Shown here one piece after another: positions 23,931 through 35,963 of a stretch of 64,000 nt of DNA. This DNA comes from Elymus sibiricus (lineage: Eukaryota; Streptophyta; Magnoliopsida; Poales; Poaceae): positions 193,668,037 through 193,732,036 of the forward strand of contig CM077672.1 of assembly GCA_039707655.1 (NCBI GenBank), in the 5' to 3' direction. The stretch's first letter is position 1; each line of letters begins with the position of its first letter. The notes under the pieces were generated by a model. That model was not told where the DNA came from and made no database searches. It was given only the letters and a program-made list of their open reading frames with translations. Made by a program: the position numbers and the translations under genes.

Positions 23931-26092
23931 TGTAGGGTAACGCAGCAGAAAACAAAAAATTTCTGACCTACGCACCAGCCCAGGACCACTATGGAGACTG
24001 CATACAAGGTTTGATCATTATCGTTACCGACTCGTAGCGCAGCGGAAGTAGAGTCGATGACGATTGGCGGTGCAGATCCCCGCAGCTAGGATTTTACAAC
24101 CTCCCAACCGCGAGGATGTATACCCTCATCTGCCCCGCGGACAGCCCTCCGGGAGGCGGTCACACAGTCCCCCGGACGGTGTCGCGGACAGCCCTTCGGG
24201 AGGACCTCCGAAACTCGGACTATCACTCGGACAGCCCTTCGGGAGGACCTCCAAAACTCGGACGGTCACACGGACAGCCCTTCGGGAGGCACTCTCGAAC
24301 TAAGACCGAAACTACGATCTCTCTACAGAGTTGCACACATACGGTGTCATCTATCCGGCAGGGCATCGCCGTCCAGAACTAGTTCCTGCCGGAACCCAGA
24401 CAGCCTTTCGGCTCTACGAAACTATTTCGCTGGGAGGGAGAGAAGAATGCCAGATCATGCATGGCTTTGTGTATGAGAGCAAGAGTGTGTATTATGGCAG
24501 CCCACACACCCCCTATTTATAGGAAACCCAAGGGGTAGGGTGGTTTTACAACAAAACCCAAAACCCACATGGAAAGGAGTCCTTCCCAAGGACCTAAAAG
24601 GTGAAACCAAGGAACAAGGGGGACTCCATGAAGGAGTCCACCATGTGGCCGGCCACACCCTCATGTGGGGCCCCAAAATTGGCCCCTATCCATCCATGTC
24701 ATCCCCAAGATCTTTTGGAGCAAAGCCCCAAAAGGTGGCTTTCCAAAAATATCCCAAAAAGCACTTTCACTATTCACAACGACATTTTTCAGCGTCTGAT
24801 CGAACTGAAAATATTCATGTGGGCTTAGAACAATTCTAGTACCCACCAAAATAATTTTCAACGCGAGCCGGAACAATTCCGGTTTAGTGATTTCATCTGC
24901 GAAAAGCATCTGAAGCGGTTTCGACAGCTCCGGAACATTTCCGGTTTTCATCCCGGAAAATTCCAGAAAGTTTCCAGAATGATTCTGGCACCCTCCAAGA
25001 ATTATCAGGCATGTGCCAAAACCAATTTGACTTTATGGTATCCTCTGAAACAACTTTTCAGTTTCACCGGAACTCATCCGGTGACCTCTCTGCGGAACTT
25101 TTCCGCTGTCCGAAACTTTTCCGGCGTCCAAAACTTTTTCGGTGATTTTCTCTCAGACTCCCTGTCTAGTATTCAGCAGATAGATGACCCTTAAGCGTGT
25201 GACCCTATAGGTTCGGTGAAGCATAGACATGACCAGGAACCCCATTCGATCAATGATCAACATCGGAGCCGTGGACACCCATATCGATCCCAATACCCAC
25301 ACGAATAAATATTCGAGTGAACCTCCAGTTGCCGTGAGCTATTCCTGTTGCTTCGCGATATGTTACAATTACCCGAGGTGAGAAACATCGGCATCCTCGT
25401 GGATCAACACTTGTCCACAATGCCAGTTACCTCGTTGCCGGTATTGTTCTCTTTTCTCGTTCCCGTGTTCCGGCATCCCTGTGATCAAATCACCCTGTGT
25501 CTGGCCAGACGATGATGGATACCGTAACACCGAGAGGGCCCAGAGATATCTCTCCATCGTCGGAGGAGCAAATCCCAATCTTGAGCTATCAAGTCCCTTG
25601 ACATACTTTTCCATGAACCCGTAAGCCGCCGTAATAGCCACCCATTTACGGATGATGTTTAACAAACCCCAAAGTTAATGAAGCAAGCATGAAGAAACTC
25701 GACACTCTCATGGTCTAAGGAATTATGCAAACATTAACTTCTCTGTGTTATTAACCATAAACTTATGACGAATGTATCTCATAGCATAACATCAATCGGG
25801 TCGATTCAACACAAGTGTTCTACCAACAATTGTGCCCTCAAAATTGCCGCATAGCCATGCCCATGATCAGGAAAACAGGATCATCATGCAATACTTGAGC
25901 CAGTCATAGAGGCTTGACTAGGAATACATTTTACCGTTTATTATCCCACACGTGCATATGAGTCTTCCTCCGAGCCTCGTGGTTATTGTAGACTCAAGAA
26001 CCATAGCAGTTATAGCATGGAACATAAACCTAATTATGAACAGGGAGATAATCAATAACATTTATTATTGCCTCTAGGGCATATCTCCTACA
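23931..26092 (-). repeat. 5' LTR of the reverse copia element
   Basis: 2162 bp, starts TGTAGGGTAACG (plus strand) and ends CTCCTACA. It contains the same CGGACAGCCC array (24138-24289) and TATAAATA (24514-24521, minus). Confidence 0.92.
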
Positions 26093-26097
26093 ACAAT

Positions 26098-27340
26098 TAC
26101 CCAAACATCGGCGCGGATCAACCAAGCAAAGACGAGGCTTAGAGCCCATGCACAGGCAAGTATATATAAAAGAAACAGCCAAACATGATTATGTCTATGT
26201 GGTTTTAACCACAGAGTGACTTCAACAACACCTCCCTTAAGGGAACTCGGTCAATCAAACACTTAAAGTGTATAAATGGCCGGAAGGGCATCAACCTTCA
26301 CAAGTTCCTCACCATCAATGGTGAAGATCTGGTCAACAGTTTGGAAACACAGACGTGCGGTAGGTAGCGGCCCGGATCCTTTAAAATCCGTTAGCAATTA
26401 GCTGACCTGTGTCTTTTCTTCCTTCTTTACCATTTACGTTGTACTCTTTAAATTACTCTCGTCACAGCTGGGCATGTACACGATTGATATTATGAAATAA
26501 AGAAACTATGCCCTTTCAAGGTCTCTATTGTATTTCTTTATCAGCATAGCTCCTCTGCAACGATGAAGTTCTCCAAAAAGATGCAATTGTATAACAAAGT
26601 CCGAGGTATTCGGCATCTCGGATTTTGGCCTTATATGCATCAGTTTCGAGCCTAGATTTTGGTAAATAGATGGGTTGCTCGGCTCCTACGTGTACCCCTT
26701 ATGTTTCCGATGAATTCGGCTAAGGGTGTAACAGGAGAACCACTGCGATTGCGCTGCCAGGTCAATTGGCATGGTGCCTCAGTGGAGAAAGCCGAAAACT
26801 GACTATCTAGGTAGGCGTAACCTGGTCTGCCATCCGGAGACCGCGTCAAGCGATGTGACGATAGAGATCACCCGTGTCAAACGAAGGGCTTTCATTCCTA
26901 GTCGAAGTGTGCTATGGCCTAGACCTCGGCTGACTTGGCCGAACACTTCCCACACCGGGGGCTTGTCATCAGCCCCCATAGTCAAACTCCTATGACTAAG
27001 TGAAAGATATCAAGCCACTATAGTCCGATTGCCTAGTTCCTATAAGTCACCGACCACCTCTGGGTATCGAGACGTCGGCTAAGGGTCCAGTGTGCTTTAA
27101 GGAACACCCTTTGTATGACCTACACTGGGGCTGAAGTCGACGACTGGCCACTCTCATTTTAAACAGTCATATCGGAGGAATAATTAAAATATAAAACAAC
27201 ACACATGGAATTTCAAGCCATTCTCATTCAACAAAAGATAAAGTTTTTACATCGCACACTCCGGCATTCCGAAGTATCATCTAGAAATACAGAGTGTCTT
27301 TGGGACACATGGCTTCTGTGGTCCGAGCTCCCGCCTCTAC
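26098..27340 (+). other. Noncoding interior of the Fatima-like element
   Basis: Between the copia insertion and the accessory ORF there is no recognisable coding sequence. The position where reverse transcriptase and integrase would be expected is empty. A C-terminal polyprotein-like trace (PNIGADQPSKDEA) follows the insertion site at about 26102-26140. Confidence 0.6.
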
Positions 27341-27344
27341 CTCG

Positions 27345-30300
27345 GCGAAGAACTACTCGGCGGTGCGCGGCTTGTCGGCAGGAGGGCCCGCGGCACATGT
27401 CTCCGCATCAACCTTGCAGAAGTGAGTCTTCACGCAAGCGTACGCCCTCCGCGCCCCTTCAAAGCACACGGACCTTTTCCAGCGATCCACGCAAAGCACG
27501 GCATCTCGGAGACGGGCCGTAAGGCTGAAGAGGCTCCTCGGCATGGCTTCGGCAAGCCACAGAGCGATGCAGAGGTCCTGGAGCACCGGTCTCGTCATGC
27601 GAAACAGCTCCACCAGCTGCTTCACTCGATGATTCAGCAGCTACGCGGACGGCGACCCTAGAAACTGCCCCCAGAAGGCCTTCTCCGCCTCGTGGCCCGC
27701 CAGCTGGCCGAAGTATGCCACCGCATCCGCCACGCTCTGCGGGAGACCCGCAAAGACCTCTGTGGAATGCCATAACTGGGTGAGCTCGACACACCCTTTG
27801 CTGCCAAACGAACACCGCAGCAAAAATATCTTACTTGAGGCGATTTGCTCCACTTGCTGGAGCACCTCGCGGTCAGCTCGGGCCGAGGTCTTGAGCTCAG
27901 AGTGGGCACGTTGAAGCTTCTCGAGCTCCTCCTTCGTTCGTTGCCCCTCCTCCTGAAGTTTGTTGCGTTCTTCGAACACGCCCTTCAGGGTCTCCTCGAC
28001 CTCCAGCATCCGCGCCTGGTGCTTCTCCCCGGCTGCCTTCTCGGCGGCCCGGGCCTTATCGGCCACGGCGGCAGCAGCCTCCTACTGCCGCACCTCCTTC
28101 CGAGCCATTTCGGGCTCAGCCTTGAGTGTATCTAGCTCCGCTATCAACACAGTTCGGCCTTAGTTGTTTTTTTAACACACATTACTCTTCGTTCAAAGTA
28201 CAAGGCAAGTTTACACTTGCTTACCTTGAGATTGCTCAAGTTTCCGGTTCATCTCCGCCATCTCTTCGGAGACGGAGTCCGGAACCGAGGTTGAAACCTG
28301 GAACAAAACAGATCCTTATTACAAAGGGAATAGTTAAGATTACTAAAAGGCTCCAGGACGGCTGCCTCAAGTAGCGCCCTGGGGGCTACTCAACGGGCTC
28401 CTACTTAATCAAGTGACCCCGATGCCGGTTTCCTGAAATCGACTTCGGGCTCGGGGGCTACTCACTCACTAAGCCGTTTAGCAGGCTGTACTTTTATGTC
28501 CTCGGACAAAACTCATAAAACAAACAGCTTAAATAAACAAATTGAATGCGTAGAAAGCGTACCTCGAAACCTGCTACGAGGTTCTTGAAAACCTCATGCA
28601 GGCCGGCCCCTGCGGACTGGTAGCCCTGTAGCGCCGAACCTATCAGGGCACGGTGCTCCTCCTTGATGGAAGAGTCCTTTAGGGCGTCCTCCATCTCCTC
28701 GGTCTACCCCGCGCTGGCCCGTCCTTGGGCAGTTGGCTGGGGTGGAGGGATGACCTCGAATGCATCCACCCGAGCAGCCTCCGCCTGGGGTGGCGGAGCC
28801 GAGGTAGCCGGCTGGGCCAATGGCTGGCCCAGCCTTTCTTCGATGACCTCGGGGTGCTCCGTCCCGGGTCTTGTTGGGCCGAGGTATCGACCTCGGCCAT
28901 GATCGCCACCTCGTCGGCCCCCGTCATGTTGACGTCGGGGACCAGGGTGGATGTTCCCTCCCCTAGACCGTCATGCGTCGGGGGAGAAGCGGCGGGCTCT
29001 GGAGTCCTGCTGGAGGATGGCAACCCGCTCGAAGAACCGCTGGGAATTATCCTCGGCGGACTGCATGTGAAAAGTTGCTTCTGTAAGATTTCCCTTGCTG
29101 AAAAAATGACTCAAGGATGGAAGACAAGGACAAGAGATTACCCTCGGGGCGCCGGTTTCTTCCTCCCCACACCTAGGAGGTCTTCCTCTGAGTCACCGGA
29201 GAGCTCGGCCCTCACCGACGATTTGTTTGCGCCTCGGATGAGGCTTGCCTCGGTCTCCTTGGGCCCTTCGACGGCATGGCCACGTCGGCGTCTTCTAACA
29301 CTGACCTCTTCCCCTTCGGAGGGGGAACCTCCTCCTCCTCACCCTCCTCGGCGCCGCCGTCCTGGGCGGCGGAGGTGTGGGTCTCTTCGAACTGGGTGAC
29401 CGAAGTCCCCCGGGTCCGAGCACTTGACCTCCCCTTCTAGGACTTCATCCCTTTGGGGGCCACCACATGCGGCTCCTCGGTCAGAAGCACTGAGAGCAGG
29501 GGAGTCGGGGGTTGCTCTGGCAGTGGGGCCGGGCATCGTACCCCTTGTACCCAGGCCAACCACTTCTGCAAAAGGTCAAAACACGACGATTCAAGTAAAA
29601 ACTTTACTCCTCAGTGCAATGAGCAGAAAACAAAGATTGCAGGGCGGAACCACTCACCGGGGGGGGGGGCTCATGGCCGTGTTCGAGGCCGCGATCCTCC
29701 CCTTCCTTGGGGATCTTGTCCTTGGCCAGCTTCATGAGCCTCGTCCACATGGCGGCCAAGGTGGAGCGGAGGAAGGAGGTGATGGTGTCCATATCCTCGG
29801 GCATTTGTGCCCACATCGGGGTGGCCCGAAGTTGGAGAGGGAGTATACAGCGGTTGGGCATGACATTGATGACGTCGGCTAGCTCAACCTTCCCCGTTGT
29901 GGACCACCACAAGATCCTGTCGATCAGGGTCTCCACCTCTTCTGGCTTCCCCCAGGCGACGCCCTTCTCCTTCCAGGACTTGAGTTTCTTGGGAGGCCCG
30001 ACTGAGAAGGCCGGGACCTCGGTTTGACCAGGGGCGAGTGGCTCGGTGATGTAAAACCACTCTCTTTGTCACTCCTTCATCGTTTCGATGAAGGTGCCCT
30101 TGAACCAGGTGGCCCCCTAGTTTTTAATGATCATGCCCCCCCCGCACTCCTCGAGATCCGAGCAACTCGACTTCGGTTTGATCCCGAAGAGCTTCAGCCA
30201 TAAGCCGAAGTGCAGCTCACAGCGGAGGAAGGCCTCGCAGACCGTGATAAAAGCGGCGAGATGGAGAACGGAGTTGGGGGCCAGGTGATGGAAATCTAAC

Positions 30301-30533
30301 CCGTAATTGTACATTACCCCGCGCACGAAGGGGTGCAGCGGGAACCCCAGGCCTCGGATGAGGTAGGGGACGAAGACCACCCGCTCCCCGGCGTTGTGAG
30401 CAGGCACCAGCTGGCCGACCGCTGGAGCACGGGCGGCGATGGCGGGGGTCATATACCCCGCATCGCGCACCTCTGAGATGGTTGCGGCCGTCACGATGGA
30501 GCCGCCCCAATGCCCCTTGAGGGTGTTGGCCAT
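27345..30533 (-). pseudogene. Antisense accessory ORF of the Fatima-like element (Transposase_28-like plus coiled coil)
   Basis: The minus-strand ATG at 30531-30533 starts MANTLKGHWGG, followed by the 'putative gypsy type transposon' domain: LIRGLGFPLHPFVRG, YGLDFHHLAPNS, CEAFLRCELHFGLW (30180-30410). The frame continues to about 29650, with stops at 30117-30119 and near 30075, and a likely splice donor (CCG/GTGAGTGG). A low-complexity acidic middle section (28700-29600) has several frames. The C-terminal part (27641-28066) is a long coiled coil (EKHQARMLEVEETLKG, EELEKLQRAHSEL), then a helical end to about 27345 with one more stop at 27641-27643. This is the accessory ORF known from Tat-lineage gypsy elements; its function is unknown. 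It is antisense to gag and could be transcribed from its own promoter at about 30658. Confidence 0.75.
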
Positions 30534-30654
30534 GGCTGGTTGAGGAGTCAGGCTTGCGAAAGGGAAAGGCGGGCTGGTTGGATCTGGAGCTAGACGAAGC
30601 AGTAGTGGGGGAAGTATGGGAGCATGGGCTATTGCGCTATTCTCCCCTTTGCTC

Positions 30655-30661
30655 TTATAAG
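30655..30661 (-). promoter_or_regulatory. TATA box of the antisense accessory ORF
   Basis: GGCTTATAAGAG on the minus strand, about 125 bp upstream of the ATG at 30533. It matches the position and sequence of the TATA box at 10472 in the other Fatima-like copy. Confidence 0.55.
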
Positions 30662-31122
30662 CCTATGAAAGGCCAAGAGTCCCCCTCGCTGCACCGATAA
30701 ATTCACGGTTGCCATCAAAAATGCCGTTGAAGCATACGGGGGGAAACAAAATCTTGATGATATCCATAAGAAAACGGGCACGATCTCTGCCTCAAAGGGA
30801 TGTGCCAGTAAAAGGGCTGCCTCGAACCACGATTTGAGGGGGAGGCAGTAATTGCTCAACCTGTCGTGGGGCAAGCCTCTCCGATAAAGTTGTCAGGCCG
30901 GATTGGATCGTTTATACCCGAACAACAAGCCTTCGAGGCTAAGATATCTACCCACTTCGGGCAGGGTACAAGCTCGGTTAAACCACGGATGTTGATGCTC
31001 CATTGAAGAGAATCCGAAATGCAAAGTGGAACTCGTCTGTCAAGCCGGGGACTCCAGATCCGAAGTAATGTTTGTTGAAAGTCGTCCTCGGCGTACAAGA
31101 CCAGTTCGGGGGCTACTGACGG

Positions 31123-31605
31123 TGTCCTGGATTAGGGGGTGCCAACCTAGCCGGCCCGTCTCCTCGATTGGGCCGATATGCCCTCGTACGTGATCAAGAT
31201 GGACTCCGGAGGCCGTACACGGGAGACGTGATCGAGGCTATCTCTACCGAAGACTTGTAAAACACTCCAAGACTTTTCCAGCCGCCTTACTCCTAGATAC
31301 CGACCTTGTAACCCTAGATACCCTCCCTAGCGTGTATATAAGCCATAGGGTTTAGCCCGTGGGGGACAAACGCAATATCGCTCACCTAGCCCTAGAAGTT
31401 AGACACATATTACGACCTCGAGGTAGATCAACTCTGTACTTGATACATCTCCATCAATATAAACAGAAGCAGGACGTAGGCTTTTACCTCCATTAAGAGG
31501 GCCCGAACCTGGGTAAACATCGTCCCCCTCATCTCTGTTACCACCGATCCAAGATCCACAGCTCGGGACCCCCTACCCCAAGGTCTGCCGGTTTTTACAC
31601 CGACA
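31123..31605 (+). repeat. 3' LTR of the Fatima-like element
   Basis: 483 bp, TGTCCTGG...ACCGACA, preceded by the purine-rich GTTCGGGGGCTACTGACGG. TATATAAG at 31335-31342. Confidence 0.88.
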
Positions 31606-31673
31606 CCAACCATTCCCAAATTGGCCCTTTTACAGCCCATATTGCGGTCCGGTTTCAGCCCACGAAAAGTACA

Positions 31674-31785
31674 GCCCATGGATCATACGGCGCATAGGAG
31701 GCCCATGGATCCTACGGCCCATAGGAGGCCCATGAATCCTAAAGCCCGTAGGAGTCCCATGGATCCTACAGCCCCGTATTTGGCC
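31674..31785. repeat. 27 bp tandem repeat in the CACTA 3' region
   Basis: Four copies of GCCCATGGATCCTACGGCCC start at 31674, 31701, 31728 and 31755 with exact 27 bp spacing and a few substitutions. Confidence 0.8.
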
Positions 31786-32075
31786 CATGGTTATTGTGGC
31801 CACAAGCAAACCGGGGAAAAAGAACTGCAGTGACTACAAGCAATAAACATGACTATAAGTGAATAAATAAGCAAGCAACTAACGCTAGGCTATTACGGCG
31901 ATTACATACATTACATCCACTGGGCATCAAAGTTCGCCACCAGTGCAAATAAAGGGAACAAAAAGCAGCATATTACAAACACCGGGCGACTAAGTTGGCC
32001 ACCGGTGCAAATAAATGCGGCAGTAAAACAATTCCAGAAATGAAACCACTTCAGAAGAGCTCAAGAAATGATATC

Positions 32076-32336
32076 CTAGGCACCCACCATGCTGGCAAGA
32101 AGCTTAGCAAGCTTATTAGCTTTCTCTTGTTTGGCGCTAAACTCCTCCAACTCTTGCTGTTGCACCAGAAAGTGTGCATCTGAATTCTGCAGGGACTTCC
32201 TCAGTCCTTCGGCTTCTTGTCGCAGCACAGCTGATTGTTGTCTTTCAACTTGTAGTTGAGACTCTAGAAGCCGAACTAATTCAGGCAGCGAGTTCGAAAA
32301 GCTTGTGCCAGCGGTAGTGGCCAGTAACTCAAACAC
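32076..32336 (-). pseudogene. Last coding exon of the CACTA TNPA-like protein (coiled coil)
   Basis: Minus-strand exon ending LLASMVGA at a stop (32076-32078). It is a leucine-, glutamine- and glutamate-rich coiled coil (LVRLLESQLQVERQQS; LVQQQELEEFSAKQEKAN), as at the C-terminus of CACTA-encoded accessory proteins that bind DNA and cooperate with transposase. Upstream exons lie further right. The intron before this exon carries the solo LTR at 32847-34405. The family call is from memory of such C-termini. The exon itself looks undamaged, but the gene has duplicated exons and is unlikely to be normal, hence the pseudogene label. Confidence 0.6.
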
Positions 32337-32846
32337 TACATCAAGACAGGACTTTGGGGTTGTCTCACTATCTTGAAGACCAACAGGGTTGTCTCACTAT
32401 CTTGAACCTTGTCTGCATTACTTCCTTTACCATTGCATAATGGGGTACTTTTCTCCAATATTCTGGCGGCATTCTAAAAGAGGAACAAGCAGACACATCA
32501 CAGGTTCAGCATGTAGTATATGAAACTCATTTTGGTAAACCAGTTCCGTGGTAATGTTGACAGGATAACAACATGAAACAAACATATATTTATGTACTAT
32601 GGTCACTGTATTGTCTATATCATCCTAGTTTATGTTGCCAAATCAAGATAGAGACGCAGTTCAAATCATATATGTTTAAGACAAAGCGGCATAGACTGAA
32701 TATAAGTGTGGGAAACTAACAGCACTAACTACACTTGTAATGTGCATGACTTGAGAACATAACTGTTTATACAATTGAAACTGAAATCAACATAGAGCAA
32801 GAAGTTACAACAGCAAACCAGTTAAAGAAACAAGTTTAAAACATAC
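32337..32846. other. CACTA intron-like sequence left of the solo LTR
   Basis: AT-rich, with no long ORF. A short duplicated phrase GGTTGTCTCACTATCTTGAA occurs at about 32357 and 32385. Confidence 0.5.
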
Positions 32847-34405
32847 TGATACGTCTACAACGTATCTATAATTTTTTATTGTTCCATGCTATTATAGTAT
32901 CAATCTTGGATGTTTTATATGCAATTATATGCCATTATATATCATTTTTTGGGACTAACCTATTAACCCAGTGCCCAGTGCCAGTTGCTATTTTCTGCTT
33001 GTTTTTGCCTTTTCAGAAAAAATCATTATCAAAAATGTCCAAACGAGAAAAAAACTTTGTATTAATTTTTCTGGACCAAAAGAGACTCACGAAGCTTCGT
33101 GAGAAGACCAGAAGAGCCACGAGGAGGCGACAAACCTGGAGGGCACACCCAGGGGGTAGGGAGCGCCCCCAGGCTTGTGGGCCCCTCGTAGCCCCTCCTG
33201 ATCTAATTCCAGCGCTATAAATTCCCAAATATTCCCAATATACCAGAGAGACAGAAGAGAAAACCTTTCCACTGCCACAAGCCTCTGTTCTTCCGCGATC
33301 CCATCTGGAGGCCTTTTCCGGTACTCTGCCGGAGGGGGAATCGATCACGGAGGGCATCTTCATCAACCTTGCTGCCCTTCCGATGATGTGTGAGTAGTTT
33401 ACCACAGACCTACGGGTCCATAGCCAGTAGCTAGATGGCTTCTTCTCTCTCTTTGATCTTCAATAACATGTTACCCTCGATGTTCTTGGAGTTCTATCCG
33501 ATGTAATCTTCTTTTGTGGTGTGTTTGTTGGGATCCGATGAATTGTGAGTTTATGATCAGATTATTCATGAGAAATATTTGAGTCTTCTCTGAACTCTTT
33601 TATGCATGATTATTATAGCTTTGTATTTCTCTCTGATCTATCGATTTGGTTTGGCCAACTAGATTGATTTATCTTGCAATGGGAGAGGTGCTTTGTGATG
33701 GGTTCAATCTTGCGGTGCTCAATCCCAGTGACAGAAGGGGACATGACACGTATTTGTATTGTTGCCATCAAGGATAAAAAGATGGGGTTTAATCATATTG
33801 CTTGAGTTTACTTTGTCTACATCATGTCATCTTGCTTAAGGCATTACTCTGTTTCATACTTAATACCCTAGATGCATGCTGGATAGCGGTCGATGGGTGG
33901 AGTAATAGTAGTAGATGCAGGCAGGAGTTGGTCTACTTGTCTCGGACGTGATGCCTATATACATGATCATTGCCATGAATCCATCATAATTATTTGCTTT
34001 TCTATCAATTGCCCAACAGTAATTTGTTTACCCACCGTATGCTATGTGTTCGAGAGAGAAGCCTCTAGTGAAAACTATGGCCCCGGGTCTATTTTTATCA
34101 TATATTAAAATAAAAAATACCTTGCTGCAATTTATTTACTTTTATTTTATTTAGTATTTTAGTTTATCTATCTATCACTATCAGATTTAATCCTTGCAAA
34201 TAACCGCTAAGAGGATTGACAACCCTCTTATTTGCGTTGGGTGCAAGTGTTTGCTTTTGTGTGTGCAGGTGCGCTTAACGGAATTTTGCTTGGTTCTCCT
34301 ACTGGATTAATAACCTTGGTTCTTAACTGAGGGAAATACTTATCTCTACTATACTGCATCATCCTCTCCTCTTCGGGGAAATACCAACACAGTCTACAAG
34401 TAGCA
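32847..34405 (+). mobile_element. Solo LTR, Sabrina/WHAM-like gypsy
   Basis: 1559 bp beginning TGATACGTCTACAACGTATC and ending CTACAAGTAGCA, flanked by a perfect five-base duplication CATAC (32842-32846 and 34406-34410). There is no internal domain, so it is the product of recombination between the two LTRs of a former full element. Typical landmarks of this LTR group are present: GGAGGCCTTTTCCGGT, GATGATGTGTGAGTAG and CTGGATAGCGGTCGATG. ORFs inside are chance. Confidence 0.93.
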
Positions 34406-34579
34406 CATACCTGTTGTGCCATTGAAATTTCAATTGGATCCTTCAAATTTGAAATTAGTTGGTATGAGTAAATACAGTGATGCAAGAGCAAAGGAGTATG
34501 CACCATAGCTACGGAATCTGACCTGAGAACAGTTGTTCTTTTGCTTTAAGCATTGAGTTGGGGTTCGCAGTGCTGGTCC

Positions 34580-34885
34580 TCATGCTTTGGGCACTGCATT
34601 TGCCTTACTAACTGCTCGTGTTTGGGTGGTCTGTGGTGGAGATGGTGTTGTGTCAAGTGGAACTGAGTTACTATCTGCTGGGGTTGGGGTTAGATGGGGC
34701 GTAGCTGGTTCTCTGTCCAACTGGGTAGGGGTACAATCTGCGAGAGTCTGGGTTATGTGTGGTGGGGCTGGTTCTTGGGCAAGTATAACCGTGGTTCTAT
34801 CTGCAACGACGGGTAGCACTGCCTTTTCTGAACACCGTGTTTTTACTCCCTTAGATACTGCCATCACCCCCTCCAATTCAAATGG
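34580..34885 (-). pseudogene. CACTA TNPA-like exon, third copy of the CCATTTGA exon
   Basis: A minus-strand exon with acceptor CAG before CCATTTGA (start at 34885). It begins like the exons at 35508-35657 and 35964-36113 (phrase GVKTRCSE) and then continues with a threonine/proline-rich repeat (PHITQTLADCTP, PHLTPTPADSN). It stays open to 34580. It is part of the same accessory gene; whether it is the original or a duplicate cannot be told. Confidence 0.5.
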
Positions 34886-34889
34886 CTGG

Positions 34890-35470
34890 TAAACAACAAA
34901 AGTAATTTAATGTACAGACATTGTATGATAGACAGGTGCAATGGATAGTGGGGAATAAGAGAGGGCATGAAATAATTCACATATATGTTGTCTAACCAAA
35001 CATGATAACATGACACAATTTCACATATATGATGGCTAACTAAACAGGATATCATGACACAATTTCACATATATGATGGCTAACTAAATAGGATAGAATG
35101 ACATAATTCAAATATGATGTCTTTATTAAATAGGTTGGCATGCCATAATTCACATACATGCTGTCTATGGAAACATGATGGCATGATATAATTAATGGAT
35201 AGAATGACAGAATTCAAAATATGATGACTATGTAAATAGGATGAGATGATATAACTACATGATGTCTTTATTAAATAGGTTGGCATGCCATAATTCACAT
35301 ACATCCTGTCTGTGTAAACATGATGGCATGATATAATTCACATATATGATTTATATACTAAGCAAGTAAGCAGATGGCAATTGCATATATGATGTCTAAA
35401 CTAAGCAGATGGCATTCAATATTGTGTATATGATGACTAAACTAAGCAATGCAAGACAACATATGCATGA
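34890..35470. repeat. AT-rich intronic minisatellite of the CACTA gene
   Basis: Diverged tandem units built from ATAATTCACATATATGATG followed by a TCTAACTAAA-like phrase and GGATGGCATG, about 45-60 bp each. Further blocks occur at 35720-35900 and 36170-36370 between the duplicated exons. Confidence 0.7.
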
Positions 35471-35507
35471 TATGAGTAATATAACCCTGCCAAGTTTGAC
35501 CATACAC

Positions 35508-35657
35508 CTCAGGAGGAAAATAGGACTGGTCATCTATCTCTGAATCCTCCTCTAAGGAGCTATCTGTAACCAGCAAGAAATCTGCTTCAGCAGGTAGCAT
35601 TGTCTGCTCTGAAGACCTTGTTTTCACTCCAGATTTTTCCATCACCGATTCAAATGG
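35508..35657 (-). pseudogene. CACTA TNPA-like exon, 150 bp duplicate B
   Basis: A minus-strand exon of exactly 150 bp between an acceptor (CAG/CCATTTGA) and a donor (CCTGAG/GTGTATGG). It encodes an acidic segment with GVKTRSSEQ and DDQSYFPPE. It is the twin of 35964-36113. Equal length and conserved splice sites show whole-exon duplication together with the flanking intron repeats. Confidence 0.6.
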
Positions 35658-35963
35658 CTGATGCACAGGAAGAGTAGTTGAATAAACAAACATTGTCGAC
35701 AAATGGAATACATAATACAAAAAAAGGATGGCATGATATAATTCACACATATGATGCCTGGCTAAACAACATGGCATTGCACATAATTCACATATATAAT
35801 GCCTTGCAACAAGATGGCATTGCATAATTCACATATATGGTAATTAGACACTAAACATGTGGCATTCACACAAAGCATGTCTAAACTAAGCAAATGACAT
35901 AGCAATGCAAGACACCATATGCATGATATGAGCAATATAACCCTGCCAAGTTAGAGCATACAC

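Larger units (their letters stand above)
16456..26092 (-). mobile_element. Complete but decayed copia retrotransposon, reverse orientation
   Basis: Two LTRs of 2162 bp each (16456-18617 and 23931-26092) flank 5.3 kb. The duplication ACAAT is present at 16451-16455 and 26093-26097. On the minus strand the LTR starts TGTAGGAGATATGCCCTAGA, close to the copia family at window start. A tract reading AGTTCAAGTGGGAGTC (minus) lies at 18618-18633 as the polypurine tract. A primer-site-like TGGCATCAAGAGCC (minus) lies next to the right LTR, resembling the initiator-Met tRNA site. The internal region keeps recognisable but heavily mutated pol segments on the minus strand. Confidence 0.92.
12603..31605 (+). 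mobile_element. Fatima-like gypsy retrotransposon, non-autonomous, with nested copia
   Basis: Two 483 bp LTRs (12603-13085 and 31123-31605), each TGTCCTGG...ACCGACA, enclose gag-protease (plus strand, 13133-16352), a noncoding stretch, and an accessory ORF on the minus strand (27345-30533). A GTTCGGGGGCTACTGAC tract precedes the 3' LTR. The copia element at 16456-26092 is inserted just after the protease. No reverse transcriptase, RNase H or integrase sequence is visible, so it depends on a related element or is a deletion derivative. The target duplication is uncertain: ctaac (12596-12600) on the left against ccaac (31606-31610) on the right, if the two Gs before TG belong to the element. 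Confidence 0.8.
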
